Origin: Eubacteriales bacterium
GTDB lineage: Bacteria > Bacillota > Clostridia > Lachnospirales > Lachnospiraceae
Assembly: GCA_030524175.1 (NCBI GenBank)
Contig: JAUNHC010000032.1
Location: 1 to 63,485 of the forward strand
DNA length: 63,485 nucleotides
Reading direction: 5' to 3'
In this document: piece after piece, positions 8,244 to 17,400 of the stretch
How the letters are laid out: each line of letters opens with the position of its first letter
How positions within the stretch are numbered: position 1 is the stretch's first letter
The notes under the pieces: model-generated
What the model was told of the DNA's origin: nothing
The model's input: the letters and a program-made list of their open reading frames with translations, nothing else
Database searches by the model: none
Program-made: the position numbers and the translations under genes

Positions 8244-8867
8244 ATGAATGAGAAATTTTTCAATCTTTCCCAAGAGAAGCAGCAGCGGATTATTAATGCA
8301 GGATACCGTGTATTCAGCCAGAATAATTACAAAAAAAGTCCGGTAGGAGAAGTTGCCGCGGAGGCAGGAATCAGTAAATCTTTACTGTTTCATTATTTTC
8401 GCAATAAAAAAGAACTTTATCTGTTCCTGTGGGATGAAGCAGGCCGTCTGACTCTTGAAGCTTTGGAAGAAGAAGGCTGCTATGAACACACAGATTTGTT
8501 TGAGATGATGAACTTGGGTTTCAGGGCAAAAATGAAATTGATGAGAGGATATCCTGATCTCACTGGGTTTGTTATGAAGGCTTTTTATGAAAAGGAACCT
8601 GAGATTGCCTCTGCCATTCAGGAACGCTATGCAATGGTTTCGAAGGATAGTGTGGAACCGGCATTTAAGAACCTGAGGTATGAAAACTTCAGGCCGGATT
8701 TGGATTTTAACATGATCATAAGAGAGATGTTCTTGGCAACAGAAGGTTATTTATGGGAAGAACTGCAAAAAGGAGAATTGGATTTGGATAAAATGGAAAG
8801 AGATTTTAAGGAGCTTTTGGTTTTCTGGAAAAAAGTGTATACCGTACAGGTGGAGGCAGAAGAATGA
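8244..8867 (+). CDS. TetR/AcrR-family transcriptional regulator
   Basis: A 207-residue regulator. The N-terminal helix-turn-helix (about 10-55) shows the TetR pattern SPVGEVAAEAGISKSLLFHYFRNKKELY. The C-terminal two-thirds is a helical ligand-binding domain with no recognisable specificity. The ATG at 8244 is used because GGAGGTGATC lies just upstream; an ATG 18 bases earlier precedes that site. The stop overlaps the ABC ATPase start (ATGA), so regulator, ATPase and permease form one operon. It probably represses its own exporter operon until a ligand binds. Confidence 0.9.
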   Translation: MNEKFFNLSQEKQQRIINAGYRVFSQNNYKKSPVGEVAAEAGISKSLLFHYFRNKKELYLFLWDEAGRLTLEALEEEGCYEHTDLFEMMNLGFRAKMKLMRGYPDLTGFVMKAFYEKEPEIASAIQERYAMVSKDSVEPAFKNLRYENFRPDLDFNMIIREMFLATEGYLWEELQKGELDLDKMERDFKELLVFWKKVYTVQVEAEE

Positions 8868-9748
8868 CAGAGATGATTACCACGTCAAACTTGACGAAAT
8901 ATTATGGGAAAAGCAGAGGAATTATTGATTTAAACCTTAGTGTGGAGGAAGGCGAGGTTTTTGGCTTCATCGGGCCCAACGGTGCGGGAAAAAGTACAAC
9001 CATGCGTGTGCTGCTGGGATTGGTTTCACCTACCTCTGGAAGCGCCCGTATTTTCGGAAAAGAGGTGGGGAAGGAGCAGAAGGAAATTTTATCGAAAATA
9101 GGATATCTGCCTTCCGAGGCTATGTTTTACAGCGGAATGAAAGTTTCTGAAATATTAACTCTTTCTTCAAAACTGTATAAGAAGGATTGTGTACAGGAGA
9201 GGAAGAGATTGTGTGACAGGTTTTCTCTTGACCAAAACCGTAAGGTAGAGGAGCTTTCCCTTGGAAACAGAAAAAAGGTTGCTATCGTATGTGCATTTCA
9301 GCATAAGCCTGAGCTTCTTATGCTGGATGAACCCACAAGCGGACTGGATCCCTTGATGCAAAAGGAATTTTTCGGGCTTTTACAGGAACGTAACAAAGAG
9401 GGAGCAGGCATCCTTCTCTCGTCCCATGTACTGTCAGAGGTACAGCAATATTGCAAGCGTGCGGCCATTTTACGGGAGGGGCGTCTTGTGGCCTGTGACA
9501 GTGTGGAGCGTCTTGCAGGAAAGAACTGCCGTAAAATAGAAATAAAAGGCATCAACAAGGCTCCAAAGCTTGACGGGGTGCGTAAGGCAGTGTCAGGTGA
9601 CGGTCAGGTGAGTTTTTTATATCATGGTCAGATGCAGGAGTTGATTGCAGAGCTTTCGAAATTACCTGTGGAGGATTTGAGGATTACGGAACCGGAACTG
9701 GAGGAAATCTTTCTCCATTATTATACGGAAGGCGGTGAAAGGGCATGA
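8864..9748 (+). CDS. ABC transporter ATP-binding protein
   Basis: A 294-residue ABC ATPase of the drug/bacitracin-export type. It has Walker A GPNGAGKST, signature LSLGNRKKV (degenerate, with N-R-K in place of GGQ), Walker B LLMLDEPTSGLDP and the switch histidine in LLSSHVLSE. The C-terminal 80 residues are the variable extension usual for this subfamily. Start and stop overlap the neighbouring genes by four bases each. It should power the single permease encoded next. The substrate is unknown; a locally TetR-controlled exporter suggests a toxic compound. Confidence 0.9.
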   Translation: MTEMITTSNLTKYYGKSRGIIDLNLSVEEGEVFGFIGPNGAGKSTTMRVLLGLVSPTSGSARIFGKEVGKEQKEILSKIGYLPSEAMFYSGMKVSEILTLSSKLYKKDCVQERKRLCDRFSLDQNRKVEELSLGNRKKVAIVCAFQHKPELLMLDEPTSGLDPLMQKEFFGLLQERNKEGAGILLSSHVLSEVQQYCKRAAILREGRLVACDSVERLAGKNCRKIEIKGINKAPKLDGVRKAVSGDGQVSFLYHGQMQELIAELSKLPVEDLRITEPELEEIFLHYYTEGGERA

Positions 9749-10533
9749 CAGTTTTTGCACATGAAATACGAAGAGGCAGAGTTGCTTTTTGGATTTGGAC
9801 AGGTGTTATTGTATTTATGATGGTTATGTGTATGTTTCTTTATCCGGAAATGAAAACACAGATGCAGAGCGTGAATGACCTTTTTGCCGGGATGGGAAGT
9901 TTTACGGCGGCCTTTGGAATGGATAAGGTGAGTTTTGGGGAAGTTATGGGATTCTATGCCATTGAAGGCGGAAATATGCTGGGAATCGGCGGCGGCTTTT
10001 TTGCAGCATTTCTTGGTATCGGAATGCTGGCAAAAGAAGAGAAGGAGAGGACCGCAGAGTTTCTGCTCAGTCATCCGGTGACCCGTACTTCTGTAGTGTT
10101 TCAGAAGCTCCTTGCCGTTGCAGTGCAGATTATTGTAATGAATCTTATTGTGATCATAGGCTCTGTTGTGTCTTTTAAGATGATCAAAGAAGAATTGCCG
10201 GTGACGGAATTCGCTCTGCTCCATATAGCATTTTTAGTCATGCAGCTTGAGATTGCCTGTATCTGTTTCGCTGTTTCCGCATTTTTACGAAGAGGCAGCA
10301 TGGGGATAGGGCTAGGTTTGGCTGCGGTCATGTATTTCCTCAATATAATCTGTAACCTGAGCGATAAGGCTGAGGCGCTGAAATATATCACACCTTTTGC
10401 ATATGCGGAAGCTTCTGACATTGTGGCAGACGCTGCCATAGACGGGACACTTATGGGCCTTGGAATTGCCTATGGAGTCATTGGGGCAGCTGTGGCCTGG
10501 TGGTGGTACAGAAGAAAGGATATTGTGGCATAA
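9745..10533 (+). CDS. ABC-2-type transporter permease
   Basis: A 262-residue integral membrane protein with about six hydrophobic segments and the ABC-2 membrane pattern, including the cytoplasmic stretch KEEKERTAEFLLSHPVTR near residue 95-110, typical of YhaP/BcrB-like permeases. Translation is coupled to the ATPase gene (ATGA overlap). It would form a homodimer with two ATPase subunits at the plasma membrane. It ends the TetR-ABC operon; the next gene has its own promoter. Confidence 0.87.
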   Translation: MTVFAHEIRRGRVAFWIWTGVIVFMMVMCMFLYPEMKTQMQSVNDLFAGMGSFTAAFGMDKVSFGEVMGFYAIEGGNMLGIGGGFFAAFLGIGMLAKEEKERTAEFLLSHPVTRTSVVFQKLLAVAVQIIVMNLIVIIGSVVSFKMIKEELPVTEFALLHIAFLVMQLEIACICFAVSAFLRRGSMGIGLGLAAVMYFLNIICNLSDKAEALKYITPFAYAEASDIVADAAIDGTLMGLGIAYGVIGAAVAWWWYRRKDIVA

Positions 10534-10555
10534 AAGTGCTGCGGTTTTATTGTGG

Positions 10556-10613
10556 TTGACAACTTCATGGATTCTTGTTATTGTGCTATTAAGAACTATT
10601 GTTAATAGCACAA
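10556..10613 (+). promoter_or_regulatory. Catalase promoter with a 12-bp inverted repeat
   Basis: TTGACA (10556-10561) is followed after 17 bp by TATTGT (10579-10584). A perfect inverted repeat, TTGTGCTATTAA (10581-10592) and TTAATAGCACAA (10602-10613), begins within the -10 box and spans the expected transcription start. This is where a repressor would bind. It is not a classical PerR box; a hairpin in the leader RNA is the alternative. Confidence 0.6.
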
Positions 10614-10637
10614 ATAAAAATGACAGGAGGTAAGAAG

Positions 10638-12152
10638 ATGAAAGAGTATGAGAAGCTGACCAATGAAGTCGGTGCGCCGGTGGCGGATAACGAGAACGCC
10701 ATTACAGCGGGGGTCCGCGGGCCTGTGGTTATGCAGGATGTATGGCTGATGGAAAAGATGGCCCATTTCAATCGGGAAGTGATCCCGGAGCGCCGGATGC
10801 ATGCCAAGGGCTGGGGCGCTTACGGGACCTTTACCGTGACCCATGACATCTCACAGTACACCAAGGCAAAAGTCCTTCAGAAGGGCGAGGTTACGGAGAC
10901 CTTCACCCGTTTCTCCACAGTGGCTGGAGAGCGGGGCGCCGCTGACTGTGAGCGCGACATCCGCGGCGTGGCCACGAAGTTCTATACGTCCGAAGGCAAT
11001 TGGGATCTTGTGGGTAACAACACCCCAACCTTCTTTATCCGGGACGTACATAATTTTTCGGATCTGAACCGTGCGGTGAAGCGTGATCCGAGAACCGGCA
11101 GACGAAGTGCGCAGAACAACTGGGACTTCTGGACCCTGCTGCCCGAGTGCTTCCATCAGATTACCGTTGTGATGAGTGACCGCGGCATTCCCGCGTCCTT
11201 CAGGAATATGCACTTCTTCGGTGAGCATACGTTTTCCTTCTATAATGAGAAGAACGAGCGCGTATGGTGCAAATTCCATCTCAAGACCCAGCAGGGAATC
11301 AGGAACCTGTCCAATGAAGAGGCCGCCAGGATCAATGGTATGGATCGTGAATACCACGGCAAGGATCTCTATGAAGCCATTGAGCGGGGAGATTTTCCAA
11401 AGTGGACAATGTATGTGCAGATCATGACCGAAGAGCAGGCGAAGAATCATTACGAGAATCCCTTTGATATCACAAAAATATGGCGTCATGGGGAATACCC
11501 CCTGATTGAGGTAGGTGTTTTGGAGCTGAACCGCAACCCGGAAAACTATTTCGCGGAAGTGGAGCAGGCGGCTTTTAGCCCGGCCCATGTGGTTCCCGGC
11601 ATCGGATTCAGCCCGGACCGCTTCCTGCAGGGCAGGCTCTTCGCCTACGGCGACGCACAGCGCTACCGCCTGGGAGTGAATCACAATCTCATTCCCGTGA
11701 ACCGGGCGAAATGCCAGGTCAATGATTATCATCGTGACGGCGCTATGCGGGTGGACGGCAACTACGGAGGAGCGCCGGCCTATACGCCCAACAGTGCCGG
11801 TGTCTGGACAGCGCAGCCGGAGGTTATGGAGCCGCCGCTGGATCTGAGCGGTGCTATGTACCGTTATGATCCGAAAGACGATCCCACGGACGATTGCTTC
11901 CGCGCAGGGGGAGATCTGTGGCGTGTCCTGGCCGAGGACAAGAAGCAGATACTCATTGAAAACACAGCCGGAGATATTGCGCCTTGTACCGAGAATATCA
12001 AGTATCGCCATGCTGCCCACTGTTATCTGGCCGATCCGGAATACGGCGAGCGTTTTGCCGAAGCAGCCGGACTCAGTCTGGATAAGGTGAAGGAGCTTGC
12101 CGGTCTGGACCATGCCGGATTACTTAAGGCGACACTTCCCGATACGGTGTAG
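10638..12152 (+). CDS. katA: Monofunctional haem catalase
   Basis: A 504-residue small-subunit catalase that disproportionates hydrogen peroxide in the cytoplasm. The distal catalytic histidine is H55 ([14 protein letters not shown]), the distal Asn lies in [12 protein letters not shown], and the proximal haem-ligand tyrosine is Y337 in [13 protein letters not shown]. The start ATG follows GACAGGAGG. The coding sequence is visibly richer in G+C than its neighbours (runs of GCC, CGC and GGC codons) and supports a long spurious antisense frame, which points to recent acquisition. A catalase is unexpected in a strict anaerobe but is known in some gut Firmicutes. The gene is monocistronic, with its own promoter and inverted repeat. 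Confidence 0.96.
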   Translation: MKEYEKLTNEVGAPVADNENAITAGVRGPVVMQDVWLMEKMAHFNREVIPERRMHAKGWGAYGTFTVTHDISQYTKAKVLQKGEVTETFTRFSTVAGERGAADCERDIRGVATKFYTSEGNWDLVGNNTPTFFIRDVHNFSDLNRAVKRDPRTGRRSAQNNWDFWTLLPECFHQITVVMSDRGIPASFRNMHFFGEHTFSFYNEKNERVWCKFHLKTQQGIRNLSNEEAARINGMDREYHGKDLYEAIERGDFPKWTMYVQIMTEEQAKNHYENPFDITKIWRHGEYPLIEVGVLELNRNPENYFAEVEQAAFSPAHVVPGIGFSPDRFLQGRLFAYGDAQRYRLGVNHNLIPVNRAKCQVNDYHRDGAMRVDGNYGGAPAYTPNSAGVWTAQPEVMEPPLDLSGAMYRYDPKDDPTDDCFRAGGDLWRVLAEDKKQILIENTAGDIAPCTENIKYRHAAHCYLADPEYGERFAEAAGLSLDKVKELAGLDHAGLLKATLPDTV

Positions 12153-12268
12153 AACGGAGAATGACTAAGGAGTAGGTCCAAAGATGAAACGGCATTACGA
12201 TCTGATCTGTATAAGAAAAGGGCTGCTCTGAAAATGTAATTAAAGGATAACCCATAAACATACATTCT

Positions 12269-12298
12269 GAATAAGTCCGCCTTTTGGCGGGCTTATTC
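12269..12298 (+). terminator. Hairpin downstream of the catalase gene
   Basis: GAATAAGTCCGCC (12269-12281) pairs with GGCGGGCTTATTC (12286-12298) around a TTTT loop, with one T-G pair. The following T-run is weak, but the stem is strong and correctly placed. Confidence 0.6.
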
Positions 12299-12702
12299 AC
12301 TTGATATAAAACCTGAATCGAAAATAAATTTCACAGAACTCTATCATTTATATTGTGACTTAACTGATTCTGCGGTATGATAAATAAACATCTTTTGTAA
12401 AAAATCACATGCGCCGTATCAGCCCATATCAATCAGGTTTCCACATACTATAATGGGGATGCTTGTGCGGCAACGGAGCAAAGAAGAAAAATATTTCAAA
12501 ATGAAAATTCTAGAATCGAATTATTTAAAAAAACAACTGATATGAGTGTAAAATAGTTAAAGGCGTTTAAAGTAAGAAAAGAAGAGAAGATTTTGATGGA
12601 AAAATCATCCGAAAGGATTTGACAGAGAAAATTATGGTGAATGTACACTTAAATATAAAATAACAAAGGTATAATTATAGACAAAAGAAAGGGGAATTTT
12701 CG
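12299..12702 (+). other. Gene-free gap before the GTPase-NYN gene
   Basis: This A/T-rich stretch shows no credible gene. A TATAAT at 12670-12675, about 33 bp before the GTPase start, is the best -10 candidate, but its -35 box is poor. A TTGACA occurs at 12619-12624 without a matching -10. I see no leader peptide or attenuator of the tet(M) kind. Confidence 0.4.
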
Positions 12703-15435
12703 ATGGAAAATGCATCAGAAAATAAACCAAATAAGCATAGAAAACATGTTAGCATCGGTTTGTTGGCCCACGTGGATGCAGGGAAAACCACTTTGTCCGA
12801 AGGTCTTTTGTATCTGTGCGGGAAAATACGGAAATTAGGAAGGGTGGACCACGGGGACGCTTATTTAGATACTTTTGAATTGGAACGGGAACGGGGGATC
12901 ACGATTTTCTCAAAGCAGGCTGTGCTTGAATTTGAGGATATGGAGATCACTCTTCTTGACACCCCGGGACATGTGGACTTTTCAGCAGAGATGGAAAGAA
13001 CTTTGCAGGTCCTGGATTATGCTATTTTAGTGATCAACGGGGCAGACGGAGTACAGGGACATACCTTGACTTTATGGCGGCTGCTTGCAAGGTACGAGAT
13101 ACCTGTGTTTCTGTTCGTAAATAAAATGGACCAGGAGGGTACAGACCACGATGCCCTTATGGGAGATTTAAAGAAAAGATTAGATGATAATTGTCTGGAT
13201 TTTGCCATAGGACAGAAACAGGATACTTTTATGGAAAATCTGGCGATGTGTGAGGAACAGCTTTTAGAGCAGTACCTTGAAACGGGAGAAGTGGACGAGA
13301 AAGATATTGTCCGGCTTATTGCCCGGAGGAAGGTTTATCCCTGCTATTTTGGATCCGCCCTGAAAATGACAGGAGTGGAAGAGTTCCTGGAAGGAATCCG
13401 GAAATATGCCGTACCGCCTGTTTATCCCCGGCAATTTGGTGCCAAGGTATATAAAATTGCCAGAGATGACCAGGGAAACCGCCTTACTTATATGAAAATC
13501 ACAGGCGGGAGCTTAAAAGTAAAATCTATGGTCACCAATGGGAAAGCCCCGGGAGAACCCCTTGCACATCAGTCTTCCGTGGAGGAAATCTGGGAGGAAA
13601 AGGCGGACCAGATCAGGATTTATTCCGGTGCAAAATTTGAGACTCAAAAGGAGGCTGAGGCAGGTACTGTCTGTGCTGTTACAGGGCTTACTCATACTTA
13701 TCCCGGACAGGGACTTGGCATAGAAAGAGAATCTGAAATGCCTGTGCTGGAACCTGTGCTGAACTACCAGATCCAGCTTCCGCAGGACTGTGATGTCCAT
13801 CAGATGCTCAAGAAGCTGAAAGAACTGGAGGAAGAGGATCCGCAGCTTCATATTGTATGGGATGAGCAGCTTAATGAAATACACGCCATGCTTATGGGGG
13901 AAGTTCAGATAGAAATTCTGAAACGCCTTATATGGGAGCGTTTCCACGTGGCAGTAGAATTCGGCGCGGGGAATATTGTGTATAAAGAGACAATTTCAGA
14001 GCCGGTGGAGGGTGTGGGACATTTTGAACCCTTACGCCATTACGCTGAGGTCCATCTTCTGCTGGAACCAGGAGAACCGGGAAGCGGGCTTGTTTTTTAT
14101 ACGGGCTGCAGTGAAGATATACTGGACAGAAATTGGCAGAGGCTGATACTTACCCATCTGGAAGAAAAGGAACACAAAGGAGTGCTTACAGGTTCCCCTG
14201 TCACAGATATGCAGATCACTCTGGTAACCGGAAGGGCCCATATAAAGCATACGGAGGGCGGAGATTTCCGTCAGGCAACCTATCGGGCAGTCCGTCAGGG
14301 ACTGAAAAAAGCAAAAAGCGTACTTCTGGAACCCTACTATGAATTCACCCTGGAAGTTCCTGGCGAAATGATCGGCCGGGCTATGGCAGATATCCAGAAA
14401 ATGCAGGGAACCTTTCTTCCCCCTGAGATGGAAGGGGAGATGAGCATACTCAAAGGAAGCGCTCCAGTTTCTTCTATGCGGGACTATCAGAAACAGGTAG
14501 TTTCCTACACAAGCGGCCGGGGCCGTCTGTTCTGTGCACTGAAAGGCTACGCTCCATGCCGGAACCAGGATGAGATAGTGGCGGCCATAGGCTATGACTC
14601 AGAAAGAGATTTAGAAAATCCTACCGGATCTGTGTTCTGCGCACACGGTGCAGGTTTCGTAGTACCTTGGGACCAGGTGGAAGACTACATGCATGTGGAA
14701 AGCGGAATAGAATGGGAAGATCAGCAGGAAGAAGAGCAGGACCATACTTACCGTCCGCCTGCTTCTGCCTATATGGGAAGCTACGAGGATGACAAAGAAC
14801 TCCAGGCCATTTTCGAGCGCACCTTCGGCCCTGTAAAACGGGAGAAAGCGCCTGTCCATAAACGTGTCATCCACGCATCCCCCGACACGGCAAGATACTG
14901 CGTAAAAAAGAAAAGCCAGGAAGAATATCTTCTGGTAGACGGGTATAACATCATTTTTGCCTGGGAAGACCTGCGCGAGCTGGCAGAGGCCAATATCCAT
15001 GCAGCCAGAGACAAGCTTATGGACATCCTGAGCAATTATCAAGGCTATAAAAAGAACACCATAATACTCGTGTTCGATGCCTATAAACTTGAAGGCCATG
15101 CAGAAGAAATCTTCGATTACCATAACATACACGTAGTTTATACAAAAGAAGCCGAAACCGCAGACCAGTATATTGAAAAAACAGTACACAAAATCGGACG
15201 CCAGTACCAGGTGACCGTAGCCACCTCCGACCGCCTGGAACAAGTGATCATACTGGGCCAGGGCGCCTCCCGGATCTCCGCCCAGGGCCTCAAAGAAGAA
15301 ATTGCCGAAGCAAATAAACAACTTCGCCAGGAATGGAAAGAACACCGCCAATCAAGCCGCAATTACCTTTTTGACCAAGTACCTCAGGAACTCTCTGATT
15401 ATATGGAACAAATACGGCTGGGGAATAAGGAGTAA
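12703..15435 (+). CDS. Ribosome-protection-type GTPase fused to a YacP/Rae1-like NYN nuclease domain
   Basis: A 910-residue protein. Residues 1-650 are an EF-G/TetM-type translational GTPase: G1 AHVDAGKTT (22-30), G2 ERGIT (63-67), G3 DTPGH (86-90), G4 NKMD (140-143), then EF-G-like domains. After a linker, residues about 743-880 form a NYN domain of the YacP type: YLLVDGYNIIFAW, LVFDAYKLEG, YTKEAETADQYIEK and VATSDR (839-844). YacP of Bacillus is Rae1, an endonuclease that cuts mRNA in the ribosomal A site. The fusion thus joins a factor that binds that site to a nuclease that cuts there. True Tet(M)-type proteins are about 640 residues and lack this tail. Tetracycline resistance is possible; ribosome rescue or mRNA cleavage is my alternative inference. 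Confidence 0.85.
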   Translation: MENASENKPNKHRKHVSIGLLAHVDAGKTTLSEGLLYLCGKIRKLGRVDHGDAYLDTFELERERGITIFSKQAVLEFEDMEITLLDTPGHVDFSAEMERTLQVLDYAILVINGADGVQGHTLTLWRLLARYEIPVFLFVNKMDQEGTDHDALMGDLKKRLDDNCLDFAIGQKQDTFMENLAMCEEQLLEQYLETGEVDEKDIVRLIARRKVYPCYFGSALKMTGVEEFLEGIRKYAVPPVYPRQFGAKVYKIARDDQGNRLTYMKITGGSLKVKSMVTNGKAPGEPLAHQSSVEEIWEEKADQIRIYSGAKFETQKEAEAGTVCAVTGLTHTYPGQGLGIERESEMPVLEPVLNYQIQLPQDCDVHQMLKKLKELEEEDPQLHIVWDEQLNEIHAMLMGEVQIEILKRLIWERFHVAVEFGAGNIVYKETISEPVEGVGHFEPLRHYAEVHLLLEPGEPGSGLVFYTGCSEDILDRNWQRLILTHLEEKEHKGVLTGSPVTDMQITLVTGRAHIKHTEGGDFRQATYRAVRQGLKKAKSVLLEPYYEFTLEVPGEMIGRAMADIQKMQGTFLPPEMEGEMSILKGSAPVSSMRDYQKQVVSYTSGRGRLFCALKGYAPCRNQDEIVAAIGYDSERDLENPTGSVFCAHGAGFVVPWDQVEDYMHVESGIEWEDQQEEEQDHTYRPPASAYMGSYEDDKELQAIFERTFGPVKREKAPVHKRVIHASPDTARYCVKKKSQEEYLLVDGYNIIFAWEDLRELAEANIHAARDKLMDILSNYQGYKKNTIILVFDAYKLEGHAEEIFDYHNIHVVYTKEAETADQYIEKTVHKIGRQYQVTVATSDRLEQVIILGQGASRISAQGLKEEIAEANKQLRQEWKEHRQSSRNYLFDQVPQELSDYMEQIRLGNKE

Positions 15436-15438
15436 GAT

Positions 15439-15483
15439 CGCAAAGGGTCCGGGCGCCGGACCCTCTGCACTCCCTTCGCGCTT
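15439..15483 (+). repeat. 45-bp repeat, copy 1 (inverted partner at 17401-17445)
   Basis: This stretch is identical over 45 bases to the reverse complement of 17401-17445. Inside it AGGGTCCGG (15444-15452) and CCGGACCCT (15456-15464) form a 9-bp hairpin. The hairpin may also end transcription of the GTPase gene. The rest of the gap to 15662 is G-rich with no gene. Confidence 0.95.
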
Positions 15484-15662
15484 GTAGAAGTAGTTCTTGG
15501 TGCTACAGTGAGGGAGGGGTGGACTTGAGATAGCTAGCTGGTTTGTATCAGGCGGTGACGGGTGGCTGCTTCGCAGGGGTAATTGTGTAGGTATGCTCAA
15601 AATACAGAGGAATGTCAGGTTGGCTCGGTTTTGCACTTACTATATTGTCGGGGGCCGGATAT

Positions 15663-16472
15663 TTAGTCAGGCTGTTGGCAATTTTTACTGAATATGTCTA
15701 TGGAGTGGCTGGTAATACCTATCAAATCTTCGCGTTCGCAGGTAGCAAAGTGATATTTTAAGTATAAATCAAATGTGTCGTCATCCATAGCGTCCACGGC
15801 CTCGCGTATCAATAAAGCGCATCCATCCGCTGCCACATAATGCAGTCTGGTGACATGAAATACAGACATGAGATTGTCTATGTTTTCTTTGCGGACAAGT
15901 TCAAACAAATCTTTTGGCTCAGACTTTGCTGCAAATGTTCCGGCGTCGATCAAACCATTTTGAATGTATTCAGAGACACTGATATTACCGCGATGGAAGC
16001 CTTCATCAAGGAGACAGCCATCAGATATAACATATGCGGCAAAAATTATACCCCCTGGCTTTGTTACACGGATTGCTTCTTTTAGAGCCTGCCGTTTATC
16101 TTCTATGGTATAAAGATGGTACAAGGGTCCTAGGAGTAATGTTAAATTATACCGGTTATCTGGAATAGAGGATAAATCCATGGCATTTCCCTGCGCGATA
16201 GTCACATTTTCCTCTGGATGTGTATTCATACGGAAAATGTCTATATTATGGCCTATCAGCTCCACAGCATCAACCGTATATCCCTGACGTGCCAGCGCAT
16301 GGGAATACCGGCCGGTGCCAGCGCCAATTTCAAGTACACGATCCCCGTGTTGTATGTATTTACCAATGTAACGCATGGTAGTTAAGAACTCTACTAATCC
16401 GTGCTTTGATGACAGACGGCTGTCCTCATCATAATTACTGTAAAAATCGATTAAGTATTGGTTTGGTTTCAT
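15663..16472 (-). CDS. Class I SAM-dependent methyltransferase
   Basis: A 269-residue cytosolic methyltransferase. Motif I is VLEIGAGTGRYS, preceded by a short N-terminal region; the acidic loop after strand 2 is VDAVELIG, and LLLGPLYHLY is the motif IV region. The overall pattern is that of small-molecule methyltransferases; no substrate can be named. The ATG start was chosen because AAAGGAGG lies just upstream. A TetR-family gene ends 32 bp upstream in the same orientation, so the two probably form an operon. The pair is bracketed by exact 45-bp inverted repeats, suggesting a cassette. Confidence 0.85.
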   Translation of the reverse strand: MKPNQYLIDFYSNYDEDSRLSSKHGLVEFLTTMRYIGKYIQHGDRVLEIGAGTGRYSHALARQGYTVDAVELIGHNIDIFRMNTHPEENVTIAQGNAMDLSSIPDNRYNLTLLLGPLYHLYTIEDKRQALKEAIRVTKPGGIIFAAYVISDGCLLDEGFHRGNISVSEYIQNGLIDAGTFAAKSEPKDLFELVRKENIDNLMSVFHVTRLHYVAADGCALLIREAVDAMDDDTFDLYLKYHFATCEREDLIGITSHSIDIFSKNCQQPD

Positions 16473-16504
16473 AATTTCCTCCTTTTGTAATCCGCCCGTA
16501 TACA

Positions 16505-17092
16505 TTAAACACAGTTATCCCAATCCGGTTTTACCTGTCTTACAAAAGCCGACAAAGTATTTATCACCATTCTTTTAGCACTCTCCCTGTCCAGTGCTAA
16601 TTTCCCAGTGGCTGTTAAAACCGCAATACCATGACTATATAAGAATAAATCCAAAAAAATTGTCTTACCGTATTCTAAATCTATTCCTATAGTCTTCGAA
16701 AAAACCGCCGCCCTCTTTTCATTACCACTCTCTAAATAAAAATCCTTCGCCTCTGCCATATTCAAATCCATATCGCTTATAAATAACAGCTTAAACAACT
16801 GTGGCTCTTCCCGGGCAAATTCTATATATGAAAGAGGAAGGATTAAATAAGGACTGACACCTGCCGATTGGCCGTAATTAGTAACATACTGCTCATAGTA
16901 TTCATAAGCAAACGCAAGAAAATTACACTTTAGCTCATCCATATTCTCATAACAAGTAAAAATCGGCCGTGTGGAACACTGCAATTTATCCGCAATCCTC
17001 CTTGCATTTACAGCTTCGAACCCTGTTTCCCTCGTAATCCCCAACACAGTATCCAAAATCATTTCTCTTGATATTTTCGCTTTAGGCGGCAT
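16505..17092 (-). CDS. TetR-family transcriptional regulator
   Basis: A 195-residue protein with an N-terminal helix-turn-helix of TetR type (MILDTVLGITRETGFEAVNARRIADKL, split here as MILDTVLGITRE then NARRIADKLQCSTRPIFTCYENMDELK). The C-terminal domain is helical and of unknown ligand. The internal ATG at 17092 is preferred to a GTG six bases upstream because GGGAG lies 9 nt before it. It leads an operon with the methyltransferase. A palindrome about 50 bp upstream is a candidate operator. Confidence 0.82.
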   Translation of the reverse strand: MPPKAKISREMILDTVLGITRETGFEAVNARRIADKLQCSTRPIFTCYENMDELKCNFLAFAYEYYEQYVTNYGQSAGVSPYLILPLSYIEFAREEPQLFKLLFISDMDLNMAEAKDFYLESGNEKRAAVFSKTIGIDLEYGKTIFLDLFLYSHGIAVLTATGKLALDRESAKRMVINTLSAFVRQVKPDWDNCV

Positions 17093-17141
17093 ACACACTC
17101 ACTCCCTTACTTATACAACAATAAAATTACACACGTTACAC

Positions 17142-17151
17142 AACAATTGTT
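17142..17151 (-). promoter_or_regulatory. Candidate operator of the TetR/methyltransferase operon
   Basis: The perfect palindrome AACAATTGTT is flanked by two direct copies of GTTACACA (about 17135 and 17150). It lies upstream of the TetR gene, in the usual position of a self-bound operator. The promoter itself is unclear. Confidence 0.4.
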
Positions 17152-17280
17152 ACACATAATATAAACTATGTCAATAAAAAATACAGTCTTTTTATCTCCC
17201 TCTACACAGCAGACATTACAGCAATAAAAGAAAGCCATAAACCATCATCCAAGCCAATACACAGCAGATACAGGGAAATC

Positions 17281-17400
17281 CCCCAATCCCTTTTTCCCCC
17301 GGCGGTCCCCGCCGCCACCCCCTACCTCCCACCACAACCCAAGGCACAGCCCCCCCCTGTCAACACCTCCCCCCTTAAACAAATCCCGGCGGCTCCCCAA
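17281..17400. other. Strongly strand-biased C-rich tract
   Basis: The plus strand is very rich in C and poor in G, with runs of five to eight C. On the minus strand this gives at least four G-runs in a row (GGGGGG, GGGGGGGG, GGG, GGGGG), which could fold into a G-quadruplex. No believable gene is present in the 17093-17559 gap. Confidence 0.6.

Noticed and set aside
10851-12113. A 420-codon open frame antisense to the catalase gene
   Set aside because: It is fully inside a clear catalase gene, has no ribosome binding site and no recognisable domain; it follows from the high G+C codon positions.
12184-12231. A 15-codon open frame after the catalase gene
   Set aside because: An AAGGAG lies upstream, but the frame is too short and shows no context of a leader peptide.
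14611-15351. A 246-codon antisense frame over the GTPase-NYN gene
   Set aside because: It mirrors the conserved NYN coding region and shows no domain of its own.
12703-15435. Plain annotation as a tetracycline resistance gene
   Set aside because: The protein is about 270 residues longer than Tet(M)-type proteins and carries a nuclease domain; no tet-type leader attenuator is visible.
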